NCBI GenBank assembly: GCA_964424035.1
Contig: CAYRHB010000047.1
Location: forward strand, 1 to 26,076
DNA from: Leptolinea sp964424035
GTDB lineage: Bacteria > Chloroflexota > Anaerolineae > Anaerolineales > Anaerolineaceae
DNA length: 26,076 nucleotides
Reading direction: 5' to 3'
Shown here: piece by piece, positions 22,491-26,076 of the stretch
Layout of the letters: each line of letters starts with the position of its first letter
Position numbering within the stretch: position 1 is the first letter of the stretch
Made by a program: the position numbers and the translations under genes
Notes under the pieces: model-generated
Database searches by the model: none
What the model was told of the DNA's origin: nothing
Seen by the model: only the letters and a program-made list of their open reading frames with translations

Positions 22491-23569
22491 AGATCGAACT
22501 GCATGAGATCAGCGTGCGCGAGGTGGCGGAAAACTATGTGGACAACTCCGAAGAGGGTGTGGTGGGTTACCACGGCCGGCTGAACATCCGCCCGAAATAC
22601 CAGCGCGAGTTCGTCTATGACAACAAAAAACGCGACGCCGTGCTGGATACCATCCGAAAGAACTTCCCGCTCAACGTGATGTACTGGGTAAAAAACGAAG
22701 ACGGCAGCTTCGAGGTGATGGACGGGCAGCAGCGCACCATCAGCTTCTGCCAGTACGTCAACAGCGATTTTTCCATCGACAACCGCGCCTTCCACAACCT
22801 GACCCGCACCGAACAGGACCAGATCCTGGATTACAAACTCATGGTCTACTTCTGCGAAGGCAACGACCGTGAAAAGCTGGACTGGTTCCGCATCATTAAC
22901 ATCGCGGGCGAAAAGCTCACCGACCAGGAACTGCGCAACGCTGTGTACACCGGGCCGTGGCTTTCGGACGCCAAATTAAAGTTCAGCAAGAGCAACTGCG
23001 CGGCGTACCTGCTTTCCAAAGAGTATGTGAACGGCTCCCCCATCCGCCAGGAGATCCTCGAAACCGCGCTGGATTGGATTGCCAACGGCGGGATCGAAAA
23101 GTATATGTCCACCCACCAGCACGACCCCAATGCCAATGAGATCTGGACCTATTTCAAGAACGTAATCGATTGGGTCCAGCTCACCTTTCCGGTGTATCGC
23201 AAAGAAATGAAAGGCATCCGCTGGGGCAGCCTGTACGATACATACAAAGGCCAGGTGTTGGACAGCGCCCGGCTGGAAGAGCAGATCAAAGCCCTGATGG
23301 CGGATGACGATGTTTCCAACAAGAAGGGCATCTACGCCTACGTTTTGACCCGCGAAGAAAAGCACCTGAACATCCGCGCGTTCACAGACAACCAGAAACG
23401 CGAAGCCTATGAGCGGCAAAACGGCATCTGCTCAAAATGCGGGAAGCACTTTGAGCTGTCTGACATGGAAGCCGACCACATCACCCCGTGGCATCTGGGC
23501 GGCAAGACGTCTGTGGAAAACTGCCAGATGCTGTGCAAAGACTGCAACCGTAGAAAATCCGGCAGGTAG
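22487..23569 (+). CDS. DUF262 protein with C-terminal HNH nuclease
   Basis: A 360-residue probable nucleotide-dependent nuclease. DUF262 fold at about 5-200: RPKYQREFVYDNKKRDAVLD (35-54) and the signature MDGQQRT (78-84), shared with GmrS, BrxU and SspE, where it binds or hydrolyses NTPs and controls cutting. HNH at about 308-358: CSKC (Cys315, Cys318), ADHITPW (Asp330, His331), ENC (Asn345) and CKDCN (Cys350, Cys353, Asn354), with two cysteine pairs for structural zinc. The ATG lies in the ATGA overlap with the methyltransferase, so the two proteins are coupled. Together they form a restriction-modification-like pair, by inference. A small GCAGG/CCTGC hairpin covers the stop codon, with no T-run. 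Confidence 0.88.
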   Translation: MKIELHEISVREVAENYVDNSEEGVVGYHGRLNIRPKYQREFVYDNKKRDAVLDTIRKNFPLNVMYWVKNEDGSFEVMDGQQRTISFCQYVNSDFSIDNRAFHNLTRTEQDQILDYKLMVYFCEGNDREKLDWFRIINIAGEKLTDQELRNAVYTGPWLSDAKLKFSKSNCAAYLLSKEYVNGSPIRQEILETALDWIANGGIEKYMSTHQHDPNANEIWTYFKNVIDWVQLTFPVYRKEMKGIRWGSLYDTYKGQVLDSARLEEQIKALMADDDVSNKKGIYAYVLTREEKHLNIRAFTDNQKREAYERQNGICSKCGKHFELSDMEADHITPWHLGGKTSVENCQMLCKDCNRRKSGR

Positions 23570-23587
23570 CCTGCGGTGGTGATCAGC

Positions 23588-24577
23588 CTAGTAGTGGATC
23601 GGGCTGATCCTGGCCAGCTTCTCCAGGCGGTGGGTGGAGATGATCTCGCGCACCGTGCCGGTGAGGCCGCGCATCACCAGGCTGTCGGTGCGGGCGCCAT
23701 CTTTGAAATAGCTGACGCCCTGCAGCAGGTCGCCGTTGGTAATACCCGTGGCGGCGAAGAACACGTCCTCTGATGAAACCAGGTCGTCGATGGTGAGCAC
23801 TTTATTCAGGTCGTAACCCAGTTCCGTCCCGCGGCTGCGTTCGTTCTCATTGCGCACCACCAGCTTCCCCTGGATGGTGCCATCCATGGCGCGCATGGCG
23901 CAGGCCGCCAGTACCCCTTCCGGTGTGCCGCCGATGCCCATCAGCACATCGATGTGTGAATCCGGCCAGGCGGTCATCAGCGCCCCGGCCACGTCACCGT
24001 CCGGGATCTGCCGGATACGCGCCCCGCAGGCCCGCACTTCGGCGATCAATTCGGCGTGCCTCGGGCGGTCCAGAATGACGACTGTGATGTCATCCATATC
24101 CTTGCCGCGGGCGCGTGCGATCTTTTGCAGATTGTCCTTCACCGGCGCGTTGATGTCGATCACATTCTTCGCTTCGGGGCCAACGGCGATCTTGTTCATG
24201 TACATAAAGGGTCCGGGGTTGAACATCGTGCCGCGTGGCGCCACCGCCACCGTGGCGATGGAATTGTTACGGCCGGCAGCCAGCGGGCGAGTGCCGTCGA
24301 TCGGGTCAACCGCGATATCCATCTCCGGCGGCTCCCCCGTCCCCAGCGTCTCACCGTTGAACAACATGGGGGCTTCGTCCTTCTCCCCCTCCCCGATGAT
24401 CACCACCCCCTCCATGGGGATGGTGTTCATGATCAGCCGTATGGCATCCACGGCAGCCTTGTCGGCATTCTCCTTATCGCCGCGTCCCATGTGGCGGCCT
24501 GCCGCTAGGGCGGCGGCTTCCGTCACCCGGACCAATTCAAGAGCCAGATTGCGGGTCGGCTTGCTTTTATCTGTCAT
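23588..24577 (-). CDS. glpX: Fructose-1,6-bisphosphatase, class II
   Basis: Dephosphorylates fructose 1,6-bisphosphate to fructose 6-phosphate in gluconeogenesis; class II enzymes use manganese. The 329-residue protein is of full family length. Seen: GRGDKENADKAAVDA (31-45), IIGEGEKDEAPML (60-72), DPIDGTRPLAAGRNNSIATV (91-110) with the metal and phosphate-binding Asp91, Asp94 and Thr96, GIGGTPEGVLAACAMRAM and the EDVFFAATGITNGDLLQGV motif. The start has a strong GGAGGAAAAT site. It lies 48 bp after a CobW-like GTPase gene on the same strand, which is probably co-transcribed. It is convergent with the DUF262-HNH gene, 18 bp apart, with no terminator between. Confidence 0.96.
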   Translation of the reverse strand: MTDKSKPTRNLALELVRVTEAAALAAGRHMGRGDKENADKAAVDAIRLIMNTIPMEGVVIIGEGEKDEAPMLFNGETLGTGEPPEMDIAVDPIDGTRPLAAGRNNSIATVAVAPRGTMFNPGPFMYMNKIAVGPEAKNVIDINAPVKDNLQKIARARGKDMDDITVVILDRPRHAELIAEVRACGARIRQIPDGDVAGALMTAWPDSHIDVLMGIGGTPEGVLAACAMRAMDGTIQGKLVVRNENERSRGTELGYDLNKVLTIDDLVSSEDVFFAATGITNGDLLQGVSYFKDGARTDSLVMRGLTGTVREIISTHRLEKLARISPIHY

Positions 24578-24625
24578 ATTTTCCTCCGGTAAAACCTGTA
24601 AATAGAAAGCTTTGACGATAAATGA

Positions 24626-25714
24626 CTACATCATCCGGCGTTTGGGTTTGGGGAACCCGGGCCGGAAAGCATCCGTATCTTTTTCTTCCATCTGGCACTG
24701 GTGCGCCTCTGCCGCCGTCCGTGCGGCCTGAGTGACCAGGTTGCGCAGCTGCCCGGGGTCGTATTCCGCCCGCGCGTTCACCAGAGCCCGCAGCGTCTTG
24801 CCGCGCATCTCCGGTACCTGAGCCCGCCAGGTGACCGCGTCACCGGTCGTCAGGCTCACCTTGGATTCTGTTTTACCCGCCTGCAGCATCAGCTTCAAAT
24901 GCCCGATCCCGATATTGCTCTGGCGGAATTCGCGGTCAAGGCTGGTGATCCAATCGATGGCCAGCGGGCGCATATCCGTGGTATTCGCCGCCTGGAATTC
25001 GAATGTCGCATCCAGCCAGGCCAGCGCGGCTTTTCCGGCGGCGTACCAGTTGTAATCAATGGGCAGTGAAGCCAGGTCCACGGGTTTTTCCGTCATGGCA
25101 TCCAGCTCATCCAGCCAGGAATCCACCTGGATGATATCCAGCGAATTTTGCAGCCGTATCTGTTTGTGCGGGTACCGTCCGCGGGCGTCATCCAACGCCA
25201 GCCGCGCCCGGTTGGGGGAGATCAGGTCCCGCTTATTGAGGATGAGCAATCCGGCTTCCTCCGCCTGCTTGCCATACAGGTACATCACCTTCTGGCTGAA
25301 GGGCGTTTCTTCACCGGAAATCCACTGGGAAAACAGGCGGGTATCGGCAAAGACAGATAATGTAATGCTGATCTCTTTGCCCTTCCACACATCTTGCAAC
25401 GGTTTGATGACCGTCGCCACAATATCCGCGCTGGAGCCCACCGCTTCCGCGAAAACCACATCGGGTTGAAGGGTCCGGGAGAGGCGGTCGGTCTTTTCCA
25501 TCAGGTCGTCATAATTACAGCAGAAACATCCACCTGCCACCTGCGCCACAGCGACTCTCTGCTGGTCAAAATAAGAGGTATCCACCAGGGTTTTCCCCTG
25601 GTCATTGGTAATGACCCCCACATTTTTCTTGCGGGAGGCCAACGTCTTACAGGCAGCCGCAATGGCTGTTGACTTTCCGCTCCCCAGGAATCCCCCGACA
25701 ATGTGCAACTGCAT
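24626..25714 (-). CDS. CobW/G3E-family GTPase, putative metallochaperone
   Basis: A 362-residue GTPase of the G3E group (CobW, YjiA, HypB, UreG). Seen: Walker A GGFLGSGKST (7-16), GGCFCC (61-66) with the CxCC metal site (Cys63, Cys65, Cys66), the ExxG motif in FAEAVGSS (Glu90, Gly93), and the guanine-specific NKRD (160-163). The C-terminal part (about 230-335) is the beta-sheet domain typical of CobW C-termini; there is no His-rich tail, and the end is basic (KPKRRMM). Known members insert zinc or cobalt; the metal is unknown here. As the first gene before glpX it may serve metal loading of that enzyme, an inference. A GGGGAG site precedes the ATG. Confidence 0.88.
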   Translation of the reverse strand: MQLHIVGGFLGSGKSTAIAAACKTLASRKKNVGVITNDQGKTLVDTSYFDQQRVAVAQVAGGCFCCNYDDLMEKTDRLSRTLQPDVVFAEAVGSSADIVATVIKPLQDVWKGKEISITLSVFADTRLFSQWISGEETPFSQKVMYLYGKQAEEAGLLILNKRDLISPNRARLALDDARGRYPHKQIRLQNSLDIIQVDSWLDELDAMTEKPVDLASLPIDYNWYAAGKAALAWLDATFEFQAANTTDMRPLAIDWITSLDREFRQSNIGIGHLKLMLQAGKTESKVSLTTGDAVTWRAQVPEMRGKTLRALVNARAEYDPGQLRNLVTQAARTAAEAHQCQMEEKDTDAFRPGFPKPKRRMM

Positions 25715-25751
25715 GGTCCGCTCCCCGTAGTGGCATTACTTGGATAAAAAA

Positions 25752-25757
25752 ATTGTA
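25752..25757 (-). promoter_or_regulatory. Possible -10 of the cobW-glpX unit
   Basis: TACAAT on the minus strand, 37 nt before the cobW-like ATG. There is no clear -35. Confidence 0.35.
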
Positions 25758-25833
25758 CCCCAACCGGTGCATTCCGGACGGGTCAATAATCATGTCCACC
25801 GCTTTTTCCCCCTCTTCCACATTTGCCCCTCTC

Positions 25834-25888
25834 TTTCCCCCTCTTCAAGAAGAGGGGGTTGGGGGAGATTCCTGCCTGCCAAGCATAA
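25834..25888. repeat. 55-bp hairpin repeat, copy A
   Basis: It starts with TTT, then a 22-bp near-palindrome CCCCCTCTTC-AA-GAAGAGGGGG (25837-25858), then a GGGGGAG-rich part and ends in CCAAGCATAA. It is identical to copy B at 26022-26076 except at one base (TTG versus TAG after the palindrome). It lies in the non-coding end region and has no coding signs. Confidence 0.85.
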
Positions 25889-25890
25889 GA

Positions 25891-25923
25891 CCCTTTCTTC
25901 AAAAGCGGGGTCGGGGGAGATTC
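25891..25923. repeat. Degenerate third copy of the 55-bp repeat
   Basis: CCCTTTCTTCAAAAGCGGGG then TCGGGGGAGATTC resembles the core of copies A and B, with several substitutions that spoil the hairpin. Confidence 0.6.
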
Positions 25924-25948
25924 AGTCCGGGTGATCGAATCCCCCCTG

Positions 25949-25985
25949 CCCCCCTTCCGGACGAAAATCGCGTCCGCAAGGGGGG
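25949..25985. repeat. GC-rich hairpin
   Basis: CCCCCCTT (25949-25956) pairs with AAGGGGGG (25978-25985), and GGACG (25959-25963) with CGTCC (25971-25975), around an internal mismatch and a 7-nt loop. It lies between the repeat copies and may belong to the same element. Confidence 0.65.
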
Positions 25986-26021
25986 AATTCGCAGAATACA
26001 GGTATTAAGTCTCCTTCCGCT

Positions 26022-26076
26022 TTTCCCCCTCTTCAAGAAGAGGGGGTAGGGGGAGATTCCTGCCTGCCAAGCATAA
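26022..26076. repeat. 55-bp hairpin repeat, copy B, at the window edge
   Basis: Copy of 25834-25888 with one difference; its palindrome is at 26025-26046. The repeat stops exactly at the last base of the window, as expected if an assembly broke at a repeat. Confidence 0.85.

Larger units (their letters stand above)
25715..26076. other. 362-bp gene-free region with repeats
   Basis: No gene supported on either strand. It holds the cobW promoter at its left, then a C/T-rich stretch (about 25800-25836) and the repeat cluster. The composition (runs of C and G) is unlike the neighbouring genes. Confidence 0.7.

Noticed and set aside
23562..23574. Terminator for the DUF262-HNH gene (GCAGG-TAG-CCTGC)
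   Set aside because: The stem is only 5 bp with a 3-nt loop and has no T-run in either direction.
25834..26076. CRISPR-like array from the repeats at the right end
   Set aside because: There are only two good copies, 188 bp apart, with a degenerate copy between; there is no regular spacer and no cas gene.

Overview
The window reads as a piece of a bacterial chromosome with single-domain enzymes, many signalling proteins and one accessory block. No rRNA, tRNA or ribosomal protein gene is present, so taxonomy rests on weak signs: moderate GC, frequent extended -10 promoters (TGCTATAAT), very short or absent mRNA leaders, a zinc-ribbon/proline-rich/single-TM protein, an SH3 lipoprotein and large PAS/GAF signalling proteins. 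I favour a Chloroflexota (Anaerolineae-like) bacterium, as an inference only. Both edges look like repeats: an IS-end-like double repeat at 7-54 and one copy of a 55-bp repeat at the last base. This is what a contig broken at repeats would look like.

Layout. 1-5050 (+): malic enzyme, zinc-ribbon membrane protein, SH3 lipoprotein and a DJ-1/PfpI amidotransferase-like protein. 5060-6139 (-): stand-alone tyrosine recombinase with a striking palindrome just upstream. 6241-11463: a divergent cyclic-di-GMP pair, a PAS-GAF-PAS-HD-GYP phosphodiesterase (-) and a REC-GAF-PASx3-GGDEF cyclase (+) with an intact I-site, separated by 300 bp. 11653-12252 (+): RNase HI-like protein. 12312-13802 (-): AraC/GyrI-type regulator followed by a VOC protein. 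13899-14699 (+): SAM methyltransferase. 14805-17327 (-): chemoreceptor whose sensor looks like a cytoplasmic, circularly permuted sugar-binding-protein fold. 17508-19252 (-): DUF1349 protein followed by an SGNH-hydrolase-like secreted or membrane-anchored protein.

19253-23569 (+) is the accessory block. It begins with an AT-rich promoter region holding a 12-bp palindrome, then hipB-hipA (4-bp overlap), a clear terminator, then an EcoRI-family adenine methyltransferase overlapping by 4 bp a DUF262-HNH protein. The last two look like a poorly described restriction-modification-like pair in which a DUF262/HNH enzyme replaces a classical type II endonuclease. 23588-25714 (-): a CobW/G3E GTPase followed by class II fructose-1,6-bisphosphatase (glpX), probably one operon. 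25715-26076 has no gene and holds a GC-rich hairpin repeat cluster.

The most unusual items are the MTase/DUF262-HNH pair, the permuted-sensor chemoreceptor, the putative leaderless starts with identical 6-nt -10-to-start spacing, and the palindrome beside the recombinase.
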